DNA of 64,000 nucleotides from Gelidibacter japonicus. Lineage in GTDB: Bacteria; Bacteroidota; Bacteroidia; Flavobacteriales; Flavobacteriaceae. The DNA is taken from contig NZ_BJKB01000006.1 of the NCBI RefSeq assembly GCF_010725055.1, positions 62,001 through 126,000 on the forward strand, written 5' to 3'. Positions 1 to 8,979 of the stretch are shown piece by piece (positions within the stretch are counted from its first letter, which is position 1; every line of letters begins with the position of its first letter). The position numbers were made by a program, and so were the translations under genes. The notes under the pieces are model-generated. The model searched no databases, was not told where the DNA came from, and saw only the letters and a list, made by a program, of their open reading frames with translations.

Positions 1-2
1 AT

Positions 3-161
3 CAAAATTTAGCTAAAATGCAAAAAGGCTTAAGTGATTTAATCATAAATGAAGAGCTAAGGATTAGGCTCTCCAACGAAGGTATTAAATCTCTTGATAA
101 ATATGATATTTCTGCTATTACTAAACGTTATGAGGATTTATTTGATGAAGTAATTAAATGA
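3..161 (+). CDS. Glycosyltransferase, C-terminal fragment (cut by window start)
   Basis: The frame is open from the left edge and ends in TGA at 159-161. The 52 visible residues (QNLAKMQKGLSDLI... to ...RYEDLFDEVIK) have the pattern of the last helices of GT-B family 4 glycosyltransferases: a helix, then D-L-I, then a short YD segment and a final RY-x-x-L-F-x-E-V-I helix. It probably adds a sugar to a lipid-linked polysaccharide repeat unit, because the next genes are polymerase and transferase genes of the same cluster. Its stop codon overlaps the start of the polymerase gene, which suggests translational coupling. The catalytic part lies outside the window, so the donor and linkage cannot be inferred. 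Confidence 0.7.
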   Translation, partial: QNLAKMQKGLSDLIINEELRIRLSNEGIKSLDKYDISAITKRYEDLFDEVIK

Positions 162-1366
162 TAATGAACAAGCTTATAATTTACATATGTTTTTATTGGC
201 CATTGATTAATAGTTGTCTAAATATTCAGAATTTTATAGCCAAATTTATTTCACAAAATATTGCTCAACTGATAGCATATTCAAATGTACTGCTTATAAT
301 TTTAGGAATATTTTTGATTAAAAGGAATGCAGGAGTTTTGTCACGAATGAATCGGCTATGGCTTATCTTTTATATTATATACTATTGCTTTGGTTTATTA
401 GCGGCTGGTGTTAGTGGTTTTAAATCTCCAATTTTAGCAACTTTGATACCAGTAATATATTTTATAGGATTTAATTTCCTATTGAGTGATAGGACGCAAT
501 GTAGGATGTTTTTTAAGGTTCTAACAATTTCATTTGTACTTTCTGCACTATTGACACTCATCTTATTCAGGCTCAACTTTACTTTTAATGTAGGTGGAAT
601 TTACGAATATGACCTTGATCGCGCGAGTGGAGTATATGGCGATGCCAATAATGCAGCCCTAGCTAGTATTATTGCTTATGTGTTATTCGATAAATTTTAC
701 AACCCGTCGAAATTGCTCTTTAAAGGATTCAAAGCAATGATGTTGCTTCTGATCTTCTACAGTCTGTTTGTTACATTTTCTACAACAGGCTTGTTTGTAT
801 TTACAATCGTCTTTTTCTTAACTAATTACAAATTTTTTACTGGACTTCGACTTGCACTTTTTGGAGTAAGTATAGTGCTTTTATATGTTGGAATATTTTC
901 TCTCAAGTCTCAAACGAAAGATTTAGATTTAACAAAAACTCAAATCGCAAAGGTTGACAATATCATTAATGTTTTAACTTTTAATTTACAGGATGTTGAT
1001 AACTCTGGCAGAGATAGTTTATTTGAGCACATTCTATATTATCTTTATAAAAATCCGATATTAGGAAATGGTGTGGATTTTTCGGCTGCTAAGAGAGGCC
1101 ATAATACCTACATTGGAGTTTGGGTTGATGCAGGAATTTTGGCATTTGTGTTTTTTCTTGGCATTTTGTTCTATTATTACTTAAAATCGTTTAGTTTAGA
1201 TAAACCTATTCGTTTTTTTTCGTTGTCAATTTTAATAGTTCTTTCTATTTTTATGATTAGTCTCCAAACTGTATTAAACCAACCTTACTTGATTGTTTTA
1301 TTTCCATTTATCGGCTATATTATTGATTATAATGATTCAGGGCAGAACGATTTTAATTTTTTTTAA
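158..1366 (+). CDS. O-antigen/exopolysaccharide polymerase (Wzy-like, O-antigen ligase superfamily)
   Basis: This 402-residue protein is almost entirely hydrophobic, with about ten or more predicted membrane spans and a longer extracytoplasmic loop at about residues 250-315. The loop ends in a GHNTY motif (His near 315), as in the Wzy_C/O-antigen ligase superfamily, where an HN-x-Y-x-x-x-x-x-x-x-G-I pattern precedes the last helices. It is inferred to polymerise lipid-linked repeat units in the inner membrane. The start ATGATAATG overlaps the TGA of the upstream glycosyltransferase; either ATG 158 or ATG 164 could be used. Sequence alone cannot separate polymerase from ligase, but the position among glycosyltransferases favours a Wzy-type polymerase. 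Confidence 0.72.
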   Translation: MIMNKLIIYICFYWPLINSCLNIQNFIAKFISQNIAQLIAYSNVLLIILGIFLIKRNAGVLSRMNRLWLIFYIIYYCFGLLAAGVSGFKSPILATLIPVIYFIGFNFLLSDRTQCRMFFKVLTISFVLSALLTLILFRLNFTFNVGGIYEYDLDRASGVYGDANNAALASIIAYVLFDKFYNPSKLLFKGFKAMMLLLIFYSLFVTFSTTGLFVFTIVFFLTNYKFFTGLRLALFGVSIVLLYVGIFSLKSQTKDLDLTKTQIAKVDNIINVLTFNLQDVDNSGRDSLFEHILYYLYKNPILGNGVDFSAAKRGHNTYIGVWVDAGILAFVFFLGILFYYYLKSFSLDKPIRFFSLSILIVLSIFMISLQTVLNQPYLIVLFPFIGYIIDYNDSGQNDFNFF

Positions 1367-1632
1367 TAAGCGTAAATTAAGTTTAATAGCATTACTTAAA
1401 TTATGAATAAGATACTAATTACAAAACCAAATATAACTTAGTCCTTCGGTTTTAATTGTTTTAAGAAAATAAAGCTTAGGTTGCATTTCTCTTAAAACCA
1501 AGAGGAAAATAAAATGGCTTACTAAAAAAAGAACTAGAGATATTAATATAATTTTGTATGGTAAGTTTCCATATAAAACAGCTAATCGACCGTTAGAACC
1601 ATTAATTAGAAATTAATCTCAGCTAAAAAAGT

Positions 1633-2214
1633 ATGATACTTAATAAAAACGATTACTTGAAATATTTAGAACAAGACGCGATAGCTTTAAAAATTGACAA
1701 TAAGGGACTATTTAATAATTTTAAAAATCTATTCTTTCCAGATCTGATTTGGAAATTTCAAAAGCTCCTAAGAAAAGTAGAATATTATCAAAACTGCAAG
1801 AACAAGGGCCTTTACAAAATTTATTACTTCTATTTAAAATATAAATTTAGAAACCGTTCTTTAAAAATGGGTTTTTCTATACCTCCAAATGTTTTTGGAC
1901 CAGGATTAGCCATTGCTCATTATGGCACTATTGTCATAAATAGCAATACTAAAGTTGGTGCAAATTGTAGAATACACGTTTGCGTTAATATAGGAGCAAC
2001 TGGTGGTCAAGAAGAAGCACCTCAATTAGGCGACAATGTTTACATCGCTCCAGGGGCAAAAATTTTTGGGAACATTACTATTCCAAGTAACACGGCTATT
2101 GGAGCAAATGCAGTTGTCAATAAATCTTTCAATGAAGAAAATACTGTTATTGCAGGTATCCCAGCTAAAGTAATTGGTGAGGTTGATATAACGAAATTCA
2201 TAAAACACATATAA
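1633..2214 (+). CDS. Serine acetyltransferase-like hexapeptide O-acetyltransferase of the polysaccharide cluster
   Basis: The protein has 193 residues. After a helical N-terminal region (1-80), residues about 85-180 form a left-handed beta-helix with hexapeptide repeats of the SAT/CysE type: GFSIPPNVFGPGLAIAHYG, then VCVNIGATGG, then the end pattern AGIPAKVIG. The His near 96 (AHYGTI) and the His near 115 (IHVCVN) match catalytic positions of SAT-family enzymes. CysE proteins usually have a longer N-terminal domain and sit elsewhere, so here the likely role is O- or N-acetylation of a sugar in the repeat unit (inference). A 266-bp gap precedes it, and 31 bp separate it from the ATP-grasp gene. 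Confidence 0.78.
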   Translation: MILNKNDYLKYLEQDAIALKIDNKGLFNNFKNLFFPDLIWKFQKLLRKVEYYQNCKNKGLYKIYYFYLKYKFRNRSLKMGFSIPPNVFGPGLAIAHYGTIVINSNTKVGANCRIHVCVNIGATGGQEEAPQLGDNVYIAPGAKIFGNITIPSNTAIGANAVVNKSFNEENTVIAGIPAKVIGEVDITKFIKHI

Positions 2215-2245
2215 AAATTTTGCTAAATAGAATTATAAACTAACC

Positions 2246-3175
2246 ATGAGTAATTTAAGAAAATCAATCTCTGACTTCTATCGAAAATCTGATTTTGGAT
2301 ACACTATTACACGACCCTTTTATAAACTATATGTATTAGGTCTAAAAATTGTTCCTGATAGGATTATCATAAAAAGAAGCTTTAAAAAGCACATGGGATA
2401 TGCTTTAAATTTAGATAATCCTATAACGTTAAACGAAAAAATTAATTGGCTCAAACTTTACGATAGAAAAGATTTACATGCAATAGTAGCTGATAAATAT
2501 AAGGTAAGAGCTTATGTTGAAGAAAAGGTAGGTGCTCAATACTTAATACCTTTACTCTATCACACTAAGGACTTTCGCGATATAAGACCGGAGAACCTTC
2601 CAGATTCCAACTATATTATTAAAACAAATCATGATAGTTCAGGTGGCGTTATTGTGAGAGAAGGATCTTCCATAGAATGGAATTCAGTTAGAAAACGTTT
2701 TAAGCGCCTGTTAAAAGAAAATCACTATTACAGCACCATAGAATGGCAATATAAAAATATTGAACCCCGATTAATTGTTGAAGAATTATTAACATATGAG
2801 GATGGTAAGATTCCGGATGACTATAAATTGCATTGTTTTAATGGGAAATTAGCTTTTATAATGATTGATTTTGATCGTCATACGGATAAACGCACAAGAA
2901 ACTTGTATGATCGAGATTGGAATCTTATTCCTTGCAATTGGGGAAGGCCCTATGGAAAGGACCTTGAGAGACCTAAAAATCTTGAGGAAATGATAATGGT
3001 AGCAGAAAAATTAGCCCAAGATTTTATATATATTAGAGTCGATTTATATTTAGTAAAAGGATCAATATTCTTTGGTGAATTGACATTTCATCACGCTTCA
3101 GGCTTTCAAAAATTCATTCAAAAAGAATGCGATTATAAATTTGGTGAACTTTTAAAAATAAAAGAATTACAATGA
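2246..3175 (+). CDS. TupA-like ATP-grasp protein
   Basis: The 309-residue protein matches the TupA-like ATP-grasp family, which is common in capsule and EPS clusters. The N-terminus has the family pattern LNEKINWLKLYDRKDLH, followed by a KYKVRAYV segment. The ATP-grasp core includes IIKTNHDSSGG (about 130-140), VEELL near 178, DYKLHCFNGK and the terminal ELTFHHASGFQKF. Family members are named after TupA of Bacillus teichuronopeptide synthesis and are thought to form amide bonds, such as an amino acid on a uronic acid; the exact reaction here is unknown. The stop overlaps the next start (ATGA at 3172-3175), so it is coupled to the following glycosyltransferase. Confidence 0.8.
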   Translation: MSNLRKSISDFYRKSDFGYTITRPFYKLYVLGLKIVPDRIIIKRSFKKHMGYALNLDNPITLNEKINWLKLYDRKDLHAIVADKYKVRAYVEEKVGAQYLIPLLYHTKDFRDIRPENLPDSNYIIKTNHDSSGGVIVREGSSIEWNSVRKRFKRLLKENHYYSTIEWQYKNIEPRLIVEELLTYEDGKIPDDYKLHCFNGKLAFIMIDFDRHTDKRTRNLYDRDWNLIPCNWGRPYGKDLERPKNLEEMIMVAEKLAQDFIYIRVDLYLVKGSIFFGELTFHHASGFQKFIQKECDYKFGELLKIKELQ

Positions 3176-4251
3176 AAAATAAAGTATTTTTTATAATACC
3201 AACTTTATTTGCCGGAGGTGCAGAACGTGTAATTTCTTTTGTTGCCGAAAATCTTAATAAGGAAAAGTTTGATGTTAAACTTTATGTGATTGGTTTTGAA
3301 AAAGATAGCAAATATGATATCAAGGACCTACCTGTGTACTATCTAAATAAAAGCAGGGTACTCCACGCCTTTATGCCTCTAGTTAAAATTTTAATACAAG
3401 AGAGGCCTCAAATAGTGGTGAGTTCCATTTCCCATTTAAATACAATGATGGGTTTAATATCGATATTTTTTCATCGAATAAAATTTGTAGGTCGCCATTC
3501 AACCATAAATAAAGTAGCAAAAAAATTTAGGCCAGATAAAAAAAAATCATTGCTTAGTCAATTTGTTGATCTTTACAGTTATGGAACAAAAAAATTAGAT
3601 TATATAATTTGTCAGTCGACAGATATGAAAACTGATTTTTTAGAAAACTATAATTACAAAACGGACAATATCTGGATAATCCATAACCCAATTACACAAA
3701 TGGGAGTTCAAAAGACTCTTGTTAGTAATAATGTTAATGGCGTCAAAAGGTTTATTACTATTGGGAGGCTGAGGAAAATAAAGGGACATTTAAGATTATT
3801 AGATATTCTAAGTAATTTACAAACGCCCTTTGAATACACCATAATTGGCGATGGTGACTATAAAGATGAGATATTCAATAAAATTGAAGAACTGAAACTT
3901 AAAGATCAGATTAACTATATTCAGCATACCAATAATGTTTATGAACATTTAGTTAAGCACGACATGTTCTTGCAAGGTTCCTATTCTGAAGGCTTTCCAA
4001 ACACATTGCTGGAAAGTTGTACTGTTGGCACACCAGTGATCGCCTTTAACGTGCCGGGAGGAACAAAAGAAATAGTGGAGGACGGTGTCAATGGTTTTTT
4101 AGTTAATTCTGAAGAAGAGTTCTTGGAAAAACTTAATGAAACTAAGGAATGGGATCCAAAGACAGTAGCCAAATCTGTTTATAACAAGTTTGGTAAAGAA
4201 AAAATACTTAATGAATATGAACAGTTTTTCACCCAAATTTTAAGAAAATAG
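3172..4251 (+). CDS. Glycosyltransferase family 4
   Basis: A 359-residue GT-B enzyme. The N-terminal domain opens with FIIPTLFAGGAERVI, a glycine-rich acceptor-side loop of GT4 proteins. The C-terminal Rossmann domain has GRLRKIKGHLRLL (about 200-212) and the EX7E motif in EGFPNTLLE (about 273-281), which contacts the sugar nucleotide. It should be a cytosolic, membrane-associated enzyme adding one sugar to the undecaprenyl-linked repeat. The start overlaps the TupA-like stop. The gene ends a coupled block: a 353-bp gap with a GC-rich inverted-repeat element follows. Donor and acceptor sugars cannot be read from the sequence. Confidence 0.88.
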   Translation: MKNKVFFIIPTLFAGGAERVISFVAENLNKEKFDVKLYVIGFEKDSKYDIKDLPVYYLNKSRVLHAFMPLVKILIQERPQIVVSSISHLNTMMGLISIFFHRIKFVGRHSTINKVAKKFRPDKKKSLLSQFVDLYSYGTKKLDYIICQSTDMKTDFLENYNYKTDNIWIIHNPITQMGVQKTLVSNNVNGVKRFITIGRLRKIKGHLRLLDILSNLQTPFEYTIIGDGDYKDEIFNKIEELKLKDQINYIQHTNNVYEHLVKHDMFLQGSYSEGFPNTLLESCTVGTPVIAFNVPGGTKEIVEDGVNGFLVNSEEEFLEKLNETKEWDPKTVAKSVYNKFGKEKILNEYEQFFTQILRK

Positions 4252-4604
4252 AAGTCGAAAAACTAAAAACTAAATATTCAAAACACTCGGAATGTCACTG
4301 AGAGGCACTGGCCAAGAGTAAGTGATTTGTTTATTGTTTAATGAACTAAGAAAAGGTAGTAATGAAAGTTTGACATGTTTTATAAGGTCGTTCGTTTTTA
4401 TAAATCATAAGAAGTTGATATAATTGACTTCTCAAGATAAGTATTTTAAAACCCACTTTTGTCTAATTTTATCATTCTTGTTACTTTTCTATATAGAATA
4501 ATCAAGAACCTCGGGACCCGCCTGACCGGCACGGACGGGCAAGTCTGCCAGGTATGAATTTTAGATCGAGGAAAGCCTCGGGGAATTAAATCCCAATGGT
4601 GGGA
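4252..4604. other. Gene-free gap with GC-rich inverted repeats
   Basis: The first 250 bases are AT-rich and show no open frame worth calling. From 4513 the composition changes abruptly to a GC-rich palindromic block, listed separately, and continues with a small CGAGG-AAAG-CCTCG hairpin at 4567-4580. The gap splits the polysaccharide cluster into two coding blocks, so it may hold a terminator or promoter or the footprint of a mobile repeat. I could not identify a standard promoter. Confidence 0.5.
4513..4552. repeat. GC-rich imperfect palindromic element, copy 1
   Basis: The block begins with GGGACCCGCCTGACC and contains GGCA and TGCC arms that can pair across a loop (CCTGACCGGCA against TGCCAGG). 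Its GC content is far above that of the flanking DNA. The ten bases ACCCGCCTGA recur exactly at 53021 in another intergenic region, also followed by a GGGCA segment, so this looks like a dispersed REP-like repeat family. A role in transcription termination or mRNA stability is possible but unproven. Confidence 0.5.
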
Positions 4605-4757
4605 ATGAATAAGAAAGAATTTTTAGAAAAACATGGTAAAGCTTACTTTTTTAAAATTAAAAAACAGAAGGTGGCTTCGATCATGAAAGAACTTAGAAAA
4701 GAAAAAAATGATAGAGCCATACGAAACATTGTCTTTCGGCATTTTAAATTAAATTAA
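4605..4757 (+). CDS. Small basic hypothetical protein (50 aa)
   Basis: An ATG-initiated frame of 50 codons ends in TAA one base before the TTG start of the next glycosyltransferase. The peptide (MNKKEFLEKHGKAYFFKIKK and on to RHFKLN) is strongly basic, with about a third Lys/Arg, and has no membrane segment. It lies directly downstream of the GC-rich palindromes. I do not recognise the family. It could be a true small gene, the remnant of a larger one, or chance; the tight spacing to the next gene is the main support. Confidence 0.3.
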   Translation: MNKKEFLEKHGKAYFFKIKKQKVASIMKELRKEKNDRAIRNIVFRHFKLN

Positions 4758-4758
4758 A

Positions 4759-5907
4759 TTGAGTAAATCAAAACAAAACTTAAGTATTCTAAGTATAAAC
4801 CTTGGGAGTGGAGGTGCACAAAAAGTAATTAGTCTTCTTCTAAAAGACTTAATAAAGGATTATAATGTGACATTAGTACTCTTCCATAATACGATTCATT
4901 TCCCTATACCTCCAGAAGTTAATGTCGTTTTCCTGTCAGAAAAGGATTCGGAGCGACCGTTCTATTTAAAGGTTATCGACAGTATAAGATTCATCTTTAA
5001 ATACAATCGCATTTTAAAAAGTGAAAAAATAAATATTTCAATTTCGTTTTTGGCATTTCCAAACCTTATAAATGGTATTATTTCGAGTTTTAATAAATCA
5101 TTGAAAACAATTATAAGTGAGCGTGGATTCCCATCAGATAATGTAACTAGCAAGCTATCACTCTACATTTCCAAAATATTCTATCCCATATTCTATAATC
5201 GGTGTGATAAGCTGTTTTCAAATTCAATACATATCAATAACGATTTAAAGGATAATTTTGGAATTAAGATACCAATGGAAGTTATTTACAATCCCATTGA
5301 GATACCAGAAAAAACAATAATACCAACAGCGTTGTACAAAGAAAATCAACCGTTAGAAATTATTACAGCTGGCACTCTAAATACCCGAAAAAATCAAATA
5401 ATGATCATAAAAGCTTTAAAAGAAATTGAAAACAATGACAAACTTGTTATTTTGGGAGATGGACATTTAAAGGTATTTTTAACCAATGAGATAAGTAAGC
5501 TTCAACTTGAAAAGCAGGTATTTCTTAAAGGTGAGGTGAAAAATGTTAATGAATATCTTTTGGAAAGTGATTGCTTCGTTTTGTCATCTTTTACTGAAGG
5601 CTTCCCTAACGCTCTTTTGGAGGCCATGGCTATTGGTCTTCCCTGTATTTCTACAAATTGTTTGTCTGGTCCATTAGAATTATTAAATGAAAATAGCAAT
5701 GTAAACATTGAGAGCGGGGATTTTTTTATAGGGAAATTTGGTTTATTGGTAAACAATAATGATCATGTTGGATTGAGTAAGGCACTTGATTATTATAGAG
5801 GTAATCCTGACATAAGAGTAAAATTTAGTGCTCTAAGCTTAGAAAGAGCAAAAGACTATCACTTAGATAGTATTTACAAAAAATTCAATCAATTTTTAAT
5901 TAATTAA
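4759..5907 (+). CDS. Glycosyltransferase family 4
   Basis: A 382-residue GT-B protein. Its N-terminus carries the GSGGAQKVISLLLKDL loop typical of GalNAc-transferase-like GT4 enzymes, residues 195-215 carry AGTLNTRKNQIMIIKAL, and the EX7E motif lies in EGFPNALLE (about 280-288), followed by GLPCISTNCLSGPLELL. It should transfer a hexose or HexNAc from a nucleotide sugar during repeat-unit assembly. The frame opens with TTG; no ATG lies near the N-terminal motif, so TTG 4759 is the best start. Only 7 bp separate it from the asparagine synthase-like gene, so they are probably cotranscribed. Confidence 0.87.
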   Translation: MSKSKQNLSILSINLGSGGAQKVISLLLKDLIKDYNVTLVLFHNTIHFPIPPEVNVVFLSEKDSERPFYLKVIDSIRFIFKYNRILKSEKINISISFLAFPNLINGIISSFNKSLKTIISERGFPSDNVTSKLSLYISKIFYPIFYNRCDKLFSNSIHINNDLKDNFGIKIPMEVIYNPIEIPEKTIIPTALYKENQPLEIITAGTLNTRKNQIMIIKALKEIENNDKLVILGDGHLKVFLTNEISKLQLEKQVFLKGEVKNVNEYLLESDCFVLSSFTEGFPNALLEAMAIGLPCISTNCLSGPLELLNENSNVNIESGDFFIGKFGLLVNNNDHVGLSKALDYYRGNPDIRVKFSALSLERAKDYHLDSIYKKFNQFLIN

Positions 5908-5914
5908 AGTATAG

Positions 5915-7816
5915 ATGTGCGGAATTAATGGAATAATCAATAACAGTAATAAAGAAAAAGGTTTTCTGAAAAGTGAATTGACCAAGATGAATGAGCTCAT
6001 TTTCCATCGTGGTCCTGATGATGATGGTTTTTATTTTGATTCTTCCGAGTCAGCTTCTGTAGCTATGGCAATGCGTCGCTTATCTATTATAGATTTAAAC
6101 ACTGGAAACCAACCGATATACACCAATGACAAAAACATGGCAATTGTCTTTAATGGTGAAATATATAACTATAGAATTTTAAGACAACAACTCGAAAATG
6201 CAGGTGCTACCTTTAAAACTGCAAGTGATACTGAAGTCATCTTAAAGTTGTATGAACACAAGGGGGTTGCGGCATTTAAAGAGCTCGATGGTATGTTTGC
6301 ATTTAGTATTCACGACAAAACGAAGAATAAAGTAATTATTGCAAGAGACTTTTTTGGCGAGAAACCATTGTACTATACTAAGACAAAAACAGATTTTATT
6401 TACGGGTCAGAGTTGAAATCAGTAATAAATTATCTGCCTAATAAGCCCGACATCTGCAGTGAAGGATTAAACCTTTATTTTAGACTAACTTATATACCTG
6501 CACCATACTCAATTTATCAAGATATTCTAAAATTACCACCCAATCATTTTATCGATTTCGACCTCTCTTCATACAATTTTACGATTCATGAAATTGAGAA
6601 ACAAAAACCGATTGTAAAACAAAATATCTCATTTAATGATGCAAAAAAAGAGGTTTACAATGAGGTCATAAAAAGTGTTGAAAGTAGATCTATTGCAGAT
6701 GTATCCTTAGGTACGTTTTTGTCTGGAGGTGTTGATTCTTCAGTCGTTACACATTGCTTAGCCGAAATTTCGAACGAGAAGATTGAAACCTTTTCTATTG
6801 GTTTTGAAAAGAAATCTTTCGACGAAACAGATAAGTCTCAGATTGTTGCAAAACTTGTCAATAGTAACCATCATGAATTTATTGTTAAGGAAGAAGATTT
6901 TAAAAATGGAATCGATGAAATTCTATTAAATTTTGATGAACCTTTTGCAGATTCTTCTGCTCTTCCAACTTATTTGGTGTCAAAACATGCCAGCAATTAT
7001 GTTAAAGTGGCCTTGACTGGAGATGGTGGAGATGAAATGTTTGGAGGTTACAATAAATACTATATGGGTAAACTTAACAACAAATACACTTCTATAGTGC
7101 CAAAAAGCATTCACAATCAAATTGTTAAGTTGTCTTCTCAATTGTTAAATACCAAGGACGATAATAGAGGAAAACGTTTTAAACTGAATCGGTTATTAAA
7201 AGCTTTTAATTACGATGGTAACCAATATTGGAATATCATATCTTTAGCCTTTACTGACGAAGAAAAATCAAAATTATTAAAAACCAATAGCTTAATTGAA
7301 GATACTTTCTCAGAACTGAAAACAAGATATAAACAACATAATCCTAAAAATCTTACCGATTTTAGAATGGTTGACAAAAACGTAAGTCTTGAGGGTGACA
7401 TGCTTGTTAAAGTAGATAGAACAAGCATGTTAAGTTCTTTAGAATGTAGAGCACCATTTTTAAACAAAGCCATTTGGAATTTAACCAACTCTCTGCCAGA
7501 AAATTATTTATTAAAAGGCTGGAACAAGAAATACATACTGAAAGAAGCTTTTGCAGATAAATTTGCACCTGGTTTTTTAGATAAATCCAAACAAGGTTTT
7601 GGTGTACCTGTTGGAGACTGGCTGAGAGGCAGTTTGAAGGATGAACTTGAATCTTACATTGAGCCAAAGTTGATAGAATCTCAAGGGGTTTTTAATTCTA
7701 ATTTTATTATTGAACTGGTTAAAAATCATATTTCGGGTAAAGAAGATAATAGTTTGCGGGTTTGGAGTTTTTATGTCTTTCAAAAATGGTATTTAAATAC
7801 CTATTCTATCCTTTAA
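5915..7816 (+). CDS. Glutamine-hydrolysing asparagine synthase-like amidotransferase of the EPS cluster
   Basis: The 633 residues have both AsnB domains. The N-terminal class II glutaminase starts with the nucleophile Cys2 (MCGINGI) and has HRGPDDDGF, SIIDL and FNGEIYNY. The C-terminal ATP-pyrophosphatase domain has the PP-loop SGGVDSS at about 270-276 and LTGDGGDEMFGGY near 368-380. Family chemistry is ATP-dependent transfer of glutamine-derived ammonia to a carboxylate. Inside polysaccharide clusters, AsnB homologues are thought to amidate uronic acid residues rather than make asparagine; the location here supports that reading (inference). The flanking genes on both sides are glycosyltransferases, 7 and 9 bp away. 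All key residues are present. Confidence 0.9.
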   Translation: MCGINGIINNSNKEKGFLKSELTKMNELIFHRGPDDDGFYFDSSESASVAMAMRRLSIIDLNTGNQPIYTNDKNMAIVFNGEIYNYRILRQQLENAGATFKTASDTEVILKLYEHKGVAAFKELDGMFAFSIHDKTKNKVIIARDFFGEKPLYYTKTKTDFIYGSELKSVINYLPNKPDICSEGLNLYFRLTYIPAPYSIYQDILKLPPNHFIDFDLSSYNFTIHEIEKQKPIVKQNISFNDAKKEVYNEVIKSVESRSIADVSLGTFLSGGVDSSVVTHCLAEISNEKIETFSIGFEKKSFDETDKSQIVAKLVNSNHHEFIVKEEDFKNGIDEILLNFDEPFADSSALPTYLVSKHASNYVKVALTGDGGDEMFGGYNKYYMGKLNNKYTSIVPKSIHNQIVKLSSQLLNTKDDNRGKRFKLNRLLKAFNYDGNQYWNIISLAFTDEEKSKLLKTNSLIEDTFSELKTRYKQHNPKNLTDFRMVDKNVSLEGDMLVKVDRTSMLSSLECRAPFLNKAIWNLTNSLPENYLLKGWNKKYILKEAFADKFAPGFLDKSKQGFGVPVGDWLRGSLKDELESYIEPKLIESQGVFNSNFIIELVKNHISGKEDNSLRVWSFYVFQKWYLNTYSIL

Positions 7817-7825
7817 GATTTTATA

Positions 7826-8977
7826 ATGAAGAAAAAAATCATTAGAATAACTACTGTGCCCATATCATTGGCTGTACTCCTGAAAGGTCAACTTAAATAT
7901 ATGAGTAATCATTATGAAGTCATTGGTGTTTCAAGTTTTGGTAGGGAAATTGCTTTAGTAGAAGATCAGGAAAATATTGAAACCCATGTCATAGAAATGA
8001 CACGTCAGATTTCTCCATTAAAAGATTTAATATCAGCATATAAGTTGTTTAAATTTATAAAAAAAGAAAAGCCGTTCATCGTTCACACACATACGCCAAA
8101 AGCTGGAACACTAGGTATGTTGGCTGCTCGTTTGGCCGGAGTTTCTAATAGATTACACACAGTAGCTGGCATGCCTTTATTAGAAGCTACTGGTGCTAAG
8201 CGCCAACTGTTAAATATAGTAGAAAAGGTAACTTACGCTAATGCAACTTTGGTTTTACCAAATTCATATGGTTTGAAAAAGATCATAAAAGATCTTAATT
8301 TCACCACAGAGAAGAGATTGAGGATTATTGGTAACGGTAGCTCTAATGGCATTGATACGGACTATTTTAATAAATCCAACATCAACCTAAGCCAACGATA
8401 TAACCTGATGCAACAGCTATCCATTGTTCAGGAGGATTTTGTTTTTGTATATGTGGGAAGATTAGTTGCAGATAAAGGAATCAATGAATTAGTAAGTGCT
8501 TTCAACTCTATTTCTAAGACCTATAATAAAATTAAGCTTTTATTGGTTGGGCCATTAGAAACCGAGCTTGATCCACTTAATAATCAAACAATCTTGATAA
8601 TAGAATCAAACAAAAATATTATCACAGTAGGATGGCAATCAGATGTAAGGCCGTACCTTGCTATTTCAAACGCACTAGTGTTTCCTAGTTATCGCGAAGG
8701 TTTTCCTAATGTTGTCATGCAAGCTTGTGCCATGGAATTGGCATGTATTGTCACTGACATCAATGGTTGTAACGAAATAATAACAAATAATAAAAATGGA
8801 CTTGTAATTCAGCCAAAATCCATAGAAGCACTACAATACGCCATGCAGTTTTTTATTGATAATCCTGTTAAGACAAGCGAATTTGCTTCAGTTGCTCGAC
8901 CAAACATTTTAGAAAATTATAAAAGAGAGGTTATTTGGAATGAATTATTGAACCTATACAAATCATTAGAAACCTAA
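7826..8977 (+). CDS. Glycosyltransferase family 4, PglA/CapM-like
   Basis: The 383 residues begin with KIIRITTVPISLAVLLKGQL and continue with HTHTPKAGTLGMLAARLAG (about 90-108), patterns of the group that includes Campylobacter PglA, the transferase acting second on the lipid carrier. The C-terminal nucleotide-binding domain has YVGRLVADKGINELV and a donor-site motif REGFPNVVMQ. The second acidic residue of the usual EX7E is Gln here; I recall the same change in other Bacteroidota members, so it probably does not mean loss of activity. It lies 2 bp before a PglC-type gene, matching the idea that it adds the second sugar. Confidence 0.88.
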   Translation: MKKKIIRITTVPISLAVLLKGQLKYMSNHYEVIGVSSFGREIALVEDQENIETHVIEMTRQISPLKDLISAYKLFKFIKKEKPFIVHTHTPKAGTLGMLAARLAGVSNRLHTVAGMPLLEATGAKRQLLNIVEKVTYANATLVLPNSYGLKKIIKDLNFTTEKRLRIIGNGSSNGIDTDYFNKSNINLSQRYNLMQQLSIVQEDFVFVYVGRLVADKGINELVSAFNSISKTYNKIKLLLVGPLETELDPLNNQTILIIESNKNIITVGWQSDVRPYLAISNALVFPSYREGFPNVVMQACAMELACIVTDINGCNEIITNNKNGLVIQPKSIEALQYAMQFFIDNPVKTSEFASVARPNILENYKREVIWNELLNLYKSLET

Positions 8978-8979
8978 TT

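Noticed and set aside
1415-1612. 65-codon minus-strand open frame with a hydrophobic stretch in the gap before the acetyltransferase
   Set aside because: No start codon near its beginning, very AT-rich sequence, and no recognisable family; hydrophobic frames arise easily by chance here.
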